Notes under the pieces: model-generated | Database searches by the model: none | What the model was told of the DNA's origin: nothing | Seen by the model: only the letters and a program-made list of their open reading frames with translations | Part shown: one piece after another, positions 17,801 to 27,246 of the stretch | Layout of the letters: each line of letters opens with the position of its first letter | Numbering within the stretch: position 1 is the first letter of the stretch | Position numbers and translations under genes: made by a program | NCBI GenBank assembly: GCA_965237625.1 | Contig: CBDEGD010000043.1 | Span: forward strand, 62,001-126,000 | Source of the DNA: JABDIP01 sp965237625 | GTDB taxonomy: Bacteria; Pseudomonadota; Alphaproteobacteria; DSM-16000; Inquilinaceae | Reading direction: 5' to 3' | DNA: 64,000 nt

Positions 17801-19040
17801 TCTTCGCATCGCGGATGTCCGGGTCACGCCGATCGCGTTCGCCGATCCGCCGCTGCTCAACAACGCCGGCTGCCACCAACCCTATGCGCTGCGGTCGATC
17901 ATCGAGGTCGAGACCGAGGACGGCGTGGTCGGGCTCGGCGAAAGCTACGGCACGAAGCCGGTCCTCGACGGGCTCGCGGCGCTGACGCCGAGCCTTGCCG
18001 GGCTGGCGGTAACGGATTTGAACGGCCTCTGGTCGCGCGCCCGTGACGCCGTTCAAGGGGACATGCCTGGCTACACAGGGGCGGAGAGATTGCTGCCGCG
18101 CGTTGTCGGTGCGGTGGAGGTGGCGATGTGGGACGCCTATGGAAAGGCCACGGGCCAACGCCTTTGCGACCTGCTCGGCGGGCAGATCCGCGAGACCGTG
18201 CCCTTCTCGGCGTACCTGTTCTACAAGTTCGGCCGCCATGCGGGCGCGGACCAGGATGACATCTGGGGCGAGGTGCTGAGCCCGGAACAGCTGGTCGACG
18301 AAGCCCGGACGATGATCGACCGACATGGCTTCCGATCGATCAAGCTGAAGGCAGGCATCCTGGAGCCGGAGGCGGAGATCGCCGGGCTGGAAGCCTTGCG
18401 GGCCGCCTTCCCCGTCGCGCCGCTTCGGATCGACCCCAATGGCGGCTGGCACCTGCACACGACCCTGGCCCTGTTGCCGCGCCTGGAGGGCCTGATCGAG
18501 TACCTTGAGGATCCGACGCCCGGAATCCCCGCCATGGCAGCGGTTCAAGCCGCCACGGATGTGCCGCTGGCCACCAATATGTGCGTCGTGGCGGAGGCGC
18601 ATTTACCGCCCGGCATTGCCCAGGACGCTGTGCGCGTCATCCTCTCCGATCACCATTATTGGGGCGGCCTCGCCGCCAGCCGCGATCTTGCAAGGATTTG
18701 TGCGATCTGGGGCATCGGCCTGTCGATGCATTCGAACTCGCACCTCGGCATCAGCCTCGCCGCCATGACCCATATCGCTGCGGCGACACCGAACCTGACC
18801 TACGATTGCGACACGCATTACCCCTGGCAGACCGACGAAGTCATCGAAGGCGGTAGGTTCACATTCGAAGGCGGCGTCCTGCGCGTTCCGCAAGGACCGG
18901 GTCTTGGCGTGAGGCTGGACAGACAGGCACTGGCCCGGCTTCATCGGAATTATCTCGAGCATGGCTACGAGATTCGGGATGATGAAGCCGAGATGCGCAA
19001 GCACTGGCCGAACTGGACATTTGCGCGGCCGCGATTTTAG
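17793..19040 (+). CDS. gudD: Glucarate dehydratase
   Basis: A 415-residue enolase-superfamily enzyme recognised as glucarate dehydratase. Diagnostic segments are PPLLNNAGCHQPY near the N-terminus, KLKAG (KxK acid/base), RIDPNGGWH, YLEDPTPG, ATNMCVV (Asn as third ligand region), SDHHYWGGL, MHSNSHLGIS and CDTHYPWQTDE. It dehydrates D-glucarate to 5-dehydro-4-deoxy-D-glucarate, the substrate of KdgD encoded at 3831. The start is a TTG at 17793 with GAGGG six bases upstream; it overlaps the preceding gene by eight bases. Confidence 0.92.
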   Translation: MSDLRIADVRVTPIAFADPPLLNNAGCHQPYALRSIIEVETEDGVVGLGESYGTKPVLDGLAALTPSLAGLAVTDLNGLWSRARDAVQGDMPGYTGAERLLPRVVGAVEVAMWDAYGKATGQRLCDLLGGQIRETVPFSAYLFYKFGRHAGADQDDIWGEVLSPEQLVDEARTMIDRHGFRSIKLKAGILEPEAEIAGLEALRAAFPVAPLRIDPNGGWHLHTTLALLPRLEGLIEYLEDPTPGIPAMAAVQAATDVPLATNMCVVAEAHLPPGIAQDAVRVILSDHHYWGGLAASRDLARICAIWGIGLSMHSNSHLGISLAAMTHIAAATPNLTYDCDTHYPWQTDEVIEGGRFTFEGGVLRVPQGPGLGVRLDRQALARLHRNYLEHGYEIRDDEAEMRKHWPNWTFARPRF

Positions 19041-19106
19041 CCATCTCACCTGTTAGGCACATGGCCAATTTTGCGCCATCCATAGTACGAGACCGGGAGC
19101 CTGAAA

Positions 19107-19928
19107 GTGGATCAGAAACCGTCGTCGAGGGTGCTTTCGGACCGGGAAGCGGCCGCATTTTCCCGGGAGGGATACGTCGTCAGAAAAGGCCTGTTTTCCG
19201 CGGACGAGGTGAATGCCCTGAACCGGATCGTGCGGGACGATCCCGTTGTCGCGGAGGCGGTATATGGACGCCAGGACGCCCAGGGCGGAACGACCGAATT
19301 GGCCCTCTGGAGGGATATGCAGGAAGACATGTTCGGCGATGCCGCACGGTCTAAACGAGTCGTAGGAAGTGTCGAAAAGCTACTGGGCGGCAAAGTGGCT
19401 TTCTTCCACGCCAAGCTTACACTCAAGCGTCCCGGGCTTGGCGGGGCGTGGGATTGGCACCAGGACTACGGATACTGGTATCGGTCCGGTTTTCTCTTCC
19501 CGCATATGGCAAGCGTTTTCGTCGCGCTTGACCCGTCGAAAATTCGCAACGGATGCCTTCAAGTGCTCCGAGGCTCGCACGAATTAGGGCGCATTGAACA
19601 CGGCGTCAACGCCGAGCAGATCGGCGCAGATATGGCGCGGGTAACGGCTGCGATGCAGAATCTGGAACTCGTCCACGTCGAAATGGACCCCGGCGACGCG
19701 CTTTTCTTTCACTGCAATCTTTTGCATGCTTCGGGGCAAAACACATCCGATCAATCCAGAAACGTTCTTTTGTGTTGCTACAATCGTGCAGACAACGTCC
19801 CGTTTTTCGATGAACCAACGAACGCGACCACGCCCATTGATATTGTCCCTGACGACATGATCATGAGATATGCAGGCCGCCCGATATCGAGAGGCACGTC
19901 GTTTCACGACGGTTCACCGGCGCGGTGA
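19107..19928 (+). CDS. Phytanoyl-CoA dioxygenase (PhyH) family protein
   Basis: A 273-residue Fe(II)/2-oxoglutarate oxygenase. The HxD pair is in WDWHQDYGYWY (about 113-123), the distal His in CNLLHASGQN, and the 2-oxoglutarate-binding Arg follows in SDQSRNVLL. It starts at a GTG (19107) with a GGGAG ribosome site, 66 bases after glucarate dehydratase, and is the last gene of the rightward operon. Its AT content is a little higher than its neighbours. It resembles in type, but not closely in sequence, the PhyH protein at the window's left edge. Substrate unknown. Confidence 0.87.
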   Translation: MDQKPSSRVLSDREAAAFSREGYVVRKGLFSADEVNALNRIVRDDPVVAEAVYGRQDAQGGTTELALWRDMQEDMFGDAARSKRVVGSVEKLLGGKVAFFHAKLTLKRPGLGGAWDWHQDYGYWYRSGFLFPHMASVFVALDPSKIRNGCLQVLRGSHELGRIEHGVNAEQIGADMARVTAAMQNLELVHVEMDPGDALFFHCNLLHASGQNTSDQSRNVLLCCYNRADNVPFFDEPTNATTPIDIVPDDMIMRYAGRPISRGTSFHDGSPAR

Positions 19929-19971
19929 TGCCGGGTCGCACGCCATGCCGGCAGGTACCCCTCCAACGACA

Positions 19972-20001
19972 AACGGCCCAGCCTTTTCGGGCTAAGCCGT
20001 T
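19972..20001 (-). terminator. Probable terminator of the rRNA operon
   Basis: Just beyond the fMet tRNA on the minus strand, a stem of about 11 bp with one mismatch encloses a short CGAAAA loop and is followed by a T-rich stretch with interruptions. It is placed to end the rRNA transcript before the convergent PhyH gene. Confidence 0.6.
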
Positions 20002-20009
20002 GTTATGTT

Positions 20010-20086
<77 letters not shown>

Positions 20087-20090
20087 TCGG

Positions 20091-20251
20091 AGGACGGTGA
20101 TCAGTGATCAGGTATCAGAGTTACTGGTGTCTGGACCTGCGCTGACCCTATCGGATCGGGTTATGGCTGCCGCTGTGTGCGGCGTGTGTCGAGGAAGGTG
20201 AGTGTCGGGGTCAGGTCCGTTCTGATCCCTGATTACTGATCCCTGTTCTCC
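20091..20251 (-). repeat. Heptad palindromic element A (5S to tRNA-fMet spacer)
   Basis: Inverted repeat with arms at about 20091-20120 and 20220-20251 that pair with few mismatches over roughly 30 bp. Each arm is built of 7-base units such as TGATCCC and TGATTAC. It fills nearly the entire spacer between the 5S rRNA and fMet tRNA. The loop of about 100 bases shows no gene. Confidence 0.85.
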
Positions 20252-20268
20252 GGTCCGGTCTTGGAGGA

Positions 20269-20383
20269 CCTGGCGGCGACCTACTCTCCCACGCCTTAAG
20301 ACGCAGTACCATCGGCGCTGAGGGTTTTCACGGCCGAGTTCGGGATGGGATCGGGTGTATTGCCCCTCGCCATAGCCACCAGG
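20269..20383 (-). rRNA. rrf: 5S ribosomal RNA
   Basis: About 115 bases; the minus strand begins CCTGGTGGCTATGGCG and ends GTCGCCGCCAGG, the two ends pairing as helix I. Conserved internal segment CCGATCCCATCCCGAACTC is present. It lies between 23S and the initiator tRNA. Confidence 0.95.
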
Positions 20384-20400
20384 TCGTCGAAGACCGGATC

Positions 20401-20512
20401 GGAGAACAGTAATCAGGTATCAGGTATCAGAGGGTGCCGGTGGCGGCCGTTGCGGGCCGGCCAGTCGGCCAGGGACCGTTCTGATCCCTGATCACTGATA
20501 CCTGTTCTCTGG
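20401..20512 (-). repeat. Heptad palindromic element B (23S to 5S spacer)
   Basis: Arms at about 20401-20432 and 20479-20512 form a stem of about 30 bp around a GC-rich loop of about 46 bases. The arm units are of the TCAG-core heptad type found in elements A and C-E. Located between the 3' end of 23S and the 5' end of 5S. Confidence 0.85.
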
Positions 20513-20660
20513 TGAGATTGCTGCGCGGTTTTACCAGCGACTGAGATCAAGCCGATCGAGCGATTAGTACCGGTTAGCTTCACGTGTTGCCACGCTTCCA
20601 CACCCGGCCTATCGACGTGGTGGTCTTCCACGGCTCTCATGGGAGTACTGGTTTTGAGGG

Positions 20661-20700
<40 letters not shown>

Positions 20701-20752
20701 TACATAGCTACCCGGCGATGCGGCTGGCGCCACAACCGGTCCACCAGAGGTA

Positions 20753-20784
<32 letters not shown>

Positions 20785-20883
20785 CTCCTCGCAATACTCC
20801 AACACCCACGGCAGATAGGGACCGAACTGTCTCACGACGTTCTAAACCCAGCTCACGTACCACTTTAATTGGCGAACAGCCAA

Positions 20884-20940
<57 letters not shown>

Positions 20941-20969
20941 ACCCCCGTCGATGTGGACTCTTGGGGGGT

Positions 20970-21023
<54 letters not shown>

Positions 21024-21146
21024 GCGGGACCACCGGATCACTATGACCGACTTTCGTCTCTGCTCGAACCGTCGCTCTTGCAGTCAGGCAGGCTTATGCC
21101 ATTGCACTCATCAGCTGATTTCCGACCAGCCTGAGCCTACCTTCGC

Positions 21147-21193
<47 letters not shown>

Positions 21194-21452
21194 ACCATGC
21201 AGGGTCCCGGAACCCGGTTCAGGGTTCGCGGTTAGACATCAAGAACAACAAGGGCGGTATTTCAAGGGTAACTCCACGTCAGCTGGCGCCAACGCTTCAA
21301 AGTCTCCCGCCTATCCTACACATATCGTTCCTAATGCCACTGCAAAGCTGTAGTAAAGGTGCACGGGGTCTTTCCGTCTGACCGCGGGTACCCCGCATCT
21401 TCACGGGGAGTTCAATTTCGCTGAGTCGATGTTGGAGACAGTGGGGAAGTCG

Positions 21453-21553
<101 letters not shown>

Positions 21554-21560
21554 TCTCACC

Positions 21561-21591
<31 letters not shown>

Positions 21592-22120
21592 GTCAGACCC
21601 TATACGTCGTCTTACGATGACTTCGCAGAGCCCTGTGTTTTTAGTAAACAGTCGCCACCCCCTGGTCTGTGCCCCCCGCCGCTGGTTGCCCAATGACGGG
21701 GCCCCCTTCTCCCGAAGTTACGGGGGCATTTTGCCGAGTTCCTTCAACATCGTTCTCTCAAGCGCCTTGGTATTCTCTACCTGTCCACCTGTGTCGGTTT
21801 CGGGTACGGTCTCACGGTGGGGCTATTTCCTGGAAGTCCTTCGCCGCCCAGAGCAATCCGATAAGCCTGGACAACTTACAGCCTTCGTCACCACCACCTG
21901 GCCCAGGAATATTAACCTGGTTCCCATCGACTACGCCTTTCGGCCTCGCCTTAGGGGCCGGCTCACCCTGCGCGGATTAGCCTTGCGCAGGAACCCTTGG
22001 ACTTTCGGCGAGAGTGTCTCTCACACTCTTTGTCGCTACTCATGTCAGCATGCGCACTTCCGATACCTCCAGACCACCTCGCGGTGACCCTTCGCAGGCC
22101 TACGGAACGCTCCGCTACCA

Positions 22121-22578
22121 CTCAGAGGACAGATATCAGGGATCAGGGATCAGAACGGCGCTTGGCCGCTTCGTCCCTGCTTGTGCGAAGAGCGTTCAGC
22201 ATCTTGGCGATCGCTTGGTATTCGTCTCGCCAACGACACCAGTGCTCTTCGTCGATATAACCAAGATCCAGACAATAGCGGCACCACAGCCGCATCTCGT
22301 CCGCAGAGCCCATCGCGATGGTCAGGAACCGTTGGAACTCCGAACCGCCGGCGCGCTGCCTGCCGAAACCCTCGACAATATTCGCGCATACCGATTTCGA
22401 AGACCGCCGAACCTGATCGGCGAGCCCATATTGCTCGATCTTGGGTAAATCCAGGCTCATCCGATGGATCTCCAGAGACACCCGATACGCCCGCTGGAAG
22501 ACCGCTAGATCCTCGAACGTACGCGCAGGCGGCCTCATCACCCATCTGATACCTGATCCCTGATAACTGTCCTCTGAG
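22121..22578 (-). repeat. Intervening sequence in 23S helix 45 (heptad element C)
   Basis: A 458-base insertion replaces the tip of helix 45. Its ends (about 22121-22155 and 22545-22578) are complementary over more than 30 bp and share the heptad units with the other elements. Flanking rRNA resumes normally on both sides (GAAGCTGAGGA before and TGGTAGCGGAGCGTTCC after, minus strand). The interior encodes a four-helix-bundle protein in the rRNA-sense direction. The long stem is a likely RNase III target. Confidence 0.9.
22143..22538 (-). CDS. 23S rRNA intervening-sequence protein (four-helix-bundle, S23 family)
   Basis: A 131-residue protein from the ATG at 22538 (a GTG lies directly upstream at 22541). 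It matches the four-helix-bundle IVS/S23 family: FEDLAVFQRAYRVSLEIHRMS near the N-terminus, then YGLADQVRRSSKSVCANIVEGFGR, and a C-terminal helix with LNALRTSRDEA. Such proteins are encoded in rRNA insertions of spirochaetes, gamma- and alphaproteobacteria; their function is not settled. The final codons and the TGA stop are supplied by the repeat arm itself. There is no clear ribosome-binding site, so expression from the excised RNA is uncertain. Confidence 0.88.
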   Translation of the reverse strand: MRPPARTFEDLAVFQRAYRVSLEIHRMSLDLPKIEQYGLADQVRRSSKSVCANIVEGFGRQRAGGSEFQRFLTIAMGSADEMRLWCRYCLDLGYIDEEHWCRWRDEYQAIAKMLNALRTSRDEAAKRRSDP

Positions 22579-22639
22579 TCCTCAGCTTCGGCTCGTGGCT
22601 TGAGCCCCGTTACATCTTCGGCGCAGGACGGCTTGATTA

Positions 22640-22697
<58 letters not shown>

Positions 22698-23216
22698 TTG
22701 TCTTGGCCTTCCCACATCCTTTCCCACTTAGCCACGAATTAGGGGCCTTAGCTGGAGGTCTGGGTTGTTTCCCTCTTGACGACGGACGTTAGCACCCGCC
22801 GTCTGTCTGCCGGACTGTACTCACCGGTATTCGGAGTTTGGTTAGGTTTGGTAAGGCTCGCGCCCCCCTAGCCCATCCAGTGCTCTACCCCCGGTGGTAA
22901 TCATCCGACGCGCTACCTCAATAGCTTTCGCGGAGAACCAGCTATTTCCGAGTTTGCTTGGCCTTTCACCCCTAGCCACAGGTCATCCCCGAATTTTTCA
23001 ACATTCGTGGGTTCGGTCCTCCAGTGCGTTTTACCGCACCTTCAACCTGCCCATGGCTAGATCACTCGGTTTCGGGTCTAATACATGCAACTTATTCGCC
23101 CTATTCAGACTCGCTTTCGCTACGCCTACACCTACCGGCTTAAGCTTGCTGCATATACTAAGTCGCTGACCCATTATACAAAAGGTACGCGGTCACGGGC
23201 TCACCAAAGGTGAGCC

Positions 23217-23330
23217 CCAGAGAACAGGGATCAGTCATCAGGGATCAGAACAGCGTCGGCCGTAATGGCCGCGCATGACCGGCCAACACCGGCCCATTCT
23301 GATACCTGATCACTGATACCTGTTCTCTGG
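23217..23330 (-). repeat. Intervening sequence in 23S helix 25 (heptad element D)
   Basis: A 114-base insertion with arms at about 23217-23251 and 23295-23330 forming a stem of about 34 bp with few mismatches; the loop has no gene. It is bordered in the rRNA by GC-rich self-complementary stretches (23198-23218 and 23333-23353) that appear to be the expanded helix 25 itself. The position is equivalent to about 545 in E. coli 23S. Confidence 0.88.
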
Positions 23331-23925
23331 AGGGCTCGCCTTGGGCGAGCCCGCTCCCACTGTTTGTAGGCATTCGGTTTCAGGTCTATTTCACTCCCCT
23401 CATCGGGGTGCTTTTCACCTTTCCCTCACGGTACTGGTACACTATCGGTCACTGAGGAGTACTTAGGCTTGGAGGGTGGTCCCCCCACGTTCAGACAGGG
23501 TTTCACGTGCCCCGCCCTACTCAAGGACGCCCATGTCCAGCTACCCGTACGGGGCTATCACCCGCTATGGCCCGACTTTCCAGACGGTTCCGGTTTGAAC
23601 ATAGGCGCCACTGGCCTGGTCCGCGTTCGCTCGCCACTACTAACGGAGTCTCGGTTGATGTCCTTTCCTCCGGCTACTTAGATGTTTCAGTTCGCCGGGT
23701 TCGCCGCCGCACCCTATGTATTCAGGTGCGGCTACCCCACAAGGGGGTGGGTTGCCCCATTCGGAGATCCACGGATCAAAGGGTGCTCGCCCCTCCCCGC
23801 AGCTTATCGCAGCGTGCCACGTCCTTCATCGCCTCTCAGTGCCAAGGCATCCACCAAATGCCCTTAGACGCTTGATCTCAGCCGCTGATAAAACCGCGCA
23901 CGCGTTCCGGATACGTCACCCCCCT

Positions 23926-23947
23926 GCTTCCTTACGGAAGCAGGAAT
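23926..23947. repeat. Short perfect hairpin upstream of 23S 5' end
   Basis: A perfect 9-bp inverted repeat with a four-base loop lies about 50 bases before the 23S 5' end. It may guide processing of the spacer transcript. No gene is visible in the 380-base spacer between 23S and tRNA-Ala apart from this hairpin and element F. Confidence 0.4.
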
Positions 23948-24006
23948 TTGCACCCAGGGGCATCGCGGCGGTCTATCCCGCAGCAATCATTGCCGAAGCC
24001 CTTCAT

Positions 24007-24137
24007 AAGCCGTCAGCTGTCAGCATTCAGCGATCAGTCGATCGCCAAAGCCACAACCGCCGGCCCATTGCCACCAACAACCAGACAACCACACCACCAA
24101 CCTAAGCTGACGGCAGATCGCTGACCGCTGACGGCTC
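24007..24137 (-). repeat. Heptad palindromic element F (tRNA-Ala to 23S spacer), diverged
   Basis: Arms at about 24007-24038 and 24104-24137 pair imperfectly. They show the same 7-base periodicity and TCAG core as A-E (units GTCAGCT, GTCAGCA, TTCAGCG, ATCAGTC) but different flanking bases in the unit, as if made by the same process from another seed or by drift. The AT-richer loop carries no gene. Confidence 0.65.
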
Positions 24138-24258
24138 AAAGAGCCTCGGTCACCTTCCTCTTCACAATGTCCAATACCCATGCGAATAGGCCTACCGGCC
24201 AAACGCAATCTCGTTGTCTTACTCGGATTCTCGATCTCAGAAGTGTTGTCAGAAGTGT

Positions 24259-24334
24259 TGGTGGAGGCGGACGGGATCGAACCGACGACCTCAAGCTTGC
24301 AAAGCTAGCGCTCTCCCAACTGAGCTACGCCCCC
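24259..24334 (-). tRNA. tRNA-Ala (TGC)
   Basis: A 76-base cloverleaf with encoded CCA (24259-24261) and anticodon TGC complementary to 24299-24301. Standard spacer tRNA between 16S and 23S. A 12-base tandem duplication (24237-24260) touches its 3' end. Confidence 0.96.
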
Positions 24335-24417
24335 TTCCGACCATCCCCGCCAATCCCGCATCGCTGCCAGGCTCGCCGCATCGGCTGTTCGCCGACGCAC
24401 TCACCAAGCGCTCCGCG

Positions 24418-24462
24418 ATGACCACCCATAAACGGTCCACCGGACCGTTTATGGGTGGTCAT
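24418..24462 (-). repeat. 21-bp perfect hairpin between tRNA-Ile and tRNA-Ala
   Basis: Bases 24418-24438 and 24442-24462 are perfectly complementary with a three-base loop. The outermost pair includes the 3' terminal A of the encoded CCA of tRNA-Ile. It should form a long stable stem in the precursor and could steer 3' processing of tRNA-Ile. Confidence 0.8.
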
Positions 24463-24538
24463 GGTGGGCCAGGGAGGACTTGAACCTCCGACCTCACGCT
24501 TATCAAGCGCGCGCTCTAACCAACTGAGCTACTAGCCC
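24462..24538 (-). tRNA. tRNA-Ile (GAT)
   Basis: A 77-base cloverleaf with encoded CCA (24462-24464) and anticodon GAT complementary to 24502-24504. Element E abuts its 5' end. Confidence 0.96.
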
Positions 24539-24645
24539 GGAGAACAGGGATCAGTCATCAGGGATCAGATATGACCTGGCCGAACGAAGCGCGCCGCCAC
24601 GGCATGCACCATTCTGATACCTGATCACTGATCCCTGTCCTCTGA
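24539..24645 (-). repeat. Heptad palindromic element E (16S to tRNA-Ile spacer)
   Basis: Arms at about 24539-24570 and 24612-24645 pair over about 30 bp with few mismatches and are nearly identical to those of the helix-25 insertion. The element begins immediately at the 5' end of tRNA-Ile and has a loop of about 42 bases without a gene. Confidence 0.85.
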
Positions 24646-24731
24646 CCAAAGAACCCGAGAAGGGATACGCAGACGGCGGCCGCCCCGGCCTTGGCCTGGT
24701 TAAAGCCTTGGCCGAGTTAACGATGGGCCGC

Positions 24732-26241
<1,510 letters not shown>

Positions 26242-26718
26242 AGACTGCGTCAAACCAGATGACCAATCCCAACCGAAGCCAGAACCAACCACCCAAACCT
26301 GACGCGCAAAGACCGTACAAACGTCCGCACACCTCTAACTCCATCGCACCCAAGCCAAGACCAAAGCCCCAACCAGGACGCGAATGAGCGTTCCTTTACA
26401 GAAAACAAAGAAACCAAAATGCGCGAACGTACATACGATCCGCTCTTCAGCACGACGCCATCAAACAACCGCCGCCCGCGCATCCCTTCTCTATATCCAC
26501 TATGTCAAATAATCGTCGGCCCCCGAAACGGGAGAAACATCGCCACGATGTAAAGGACCGAACCGCTCCGTAGCGCCATTCGCATGGAATGGCCCATCAC
26601 CGAGCGGAAAGTCAACAATACCGAACCTGCCGGCTTCTGGCAACGACAAGTCGCGCCCGGATAAGAAAATGGCAACCGCCTGATTTCTTTCCGACCGGCC
26701 ACCGGCTCGGCGAGCGGT
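26242..26718 (-). other. rRNA operon leader region, no gene seen
   Basis: About 480 bases between the 16S 5' end and the candidate promoter. The minus-strand leader is T-rich relative to the window, and no open frame with a recognisable product is present on either strand. It probably holds antitermination and 16S-processing sequences. Confidence 0.5.
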
Positions 26719-26747
26719 TATATAGATGCCTATCCGGGCCGTGTCCA
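26719..26747 (-). promoter_or_regulatory. Candidate rRNA operon promoter
   Basis: Minus strand: TGGACA (26742-26747), 17-base spacer, TATATA (26719-26724). This is the best sigma-70-like match upstream of 16S. It also lies about 65-95 bases beyond the stop of the co-oriented DUF1489 gene, as expected for an independent operon start. Not proven. Confidence 0.45.
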
Positions 26748-26811
26748 GCCTATTGGAAACAAAATGTCCACTTTCTGACACAGCGCCCGGCGCCGCTTTC
26801 CGGACTGGCCC

Positions 26812-27246
26812 TCACAAAAGGCCAAGCTCGCGCAGCTCGCGGGCGAGATGGGGCGGCAAGTCGTCGTCGCCATCGGCTCCATAGACTATATCCAGGTCGG
26901 CCGGCGCCTCCCCCGGCGCCAAATATCGCCAGCCCTGAATGGCCCGGCGCTGAACCGGCATGGTCTCGATCAGATGCGGATCGAGATGCAGTTCGCAATA
27001 GAATCGCCCGGCATCGTCGACGGCATCGGCGAGACCGAACATGCGCTGGCGGGCCTGAATGCGCCCCTTGACGATCCAGTAGATCGAGCCGCCGGCGATC
27101 AACTCGTCCAGCCGTTTGGGTTTGTTCCGGGTATAGCCGAGCACGACCTCGCGATCGTCGCGCACGCCGCGCCGCGCATCCTGGCGCTGACGCAGATGGT
27201 CGAGGTCCGGCACGCCAACCGCGGTCTTTAGAAGATGTACGGTCAT
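26812..27246 (-). CDS. DUF1489 family protein
   Basis: A 144-residue protein of the alphaproteobacterial DUF1489 family, recognised by MTVHLLKTAVGVPDLDHL at the start, the GGSIYWIVKGRIQARQRM core and a C-terminal GWRYLAPGEAPADL. Function unknown; the family is widely conserved in Rhodospirillales and Rhizobiales. Its ATG overlaps the stop of the HMG-CoA lyase gene (ATGA), so it is co-translated with the leucine-degradation genes. Confidence 0.87.
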   Translation of the reverse strand: MTVHLLKTAVGVPDLDHLRQRQDARRGVRDDREVVLGYTRNKPKRLDELIAGGSIYWIVKGRIQARQRMFGLADAVDDAGRFYCELHLDPHLIETMPVQRRAIQGWRYLAPGEAPADLDIVYGADGDDDLPPHLARELRELGLL

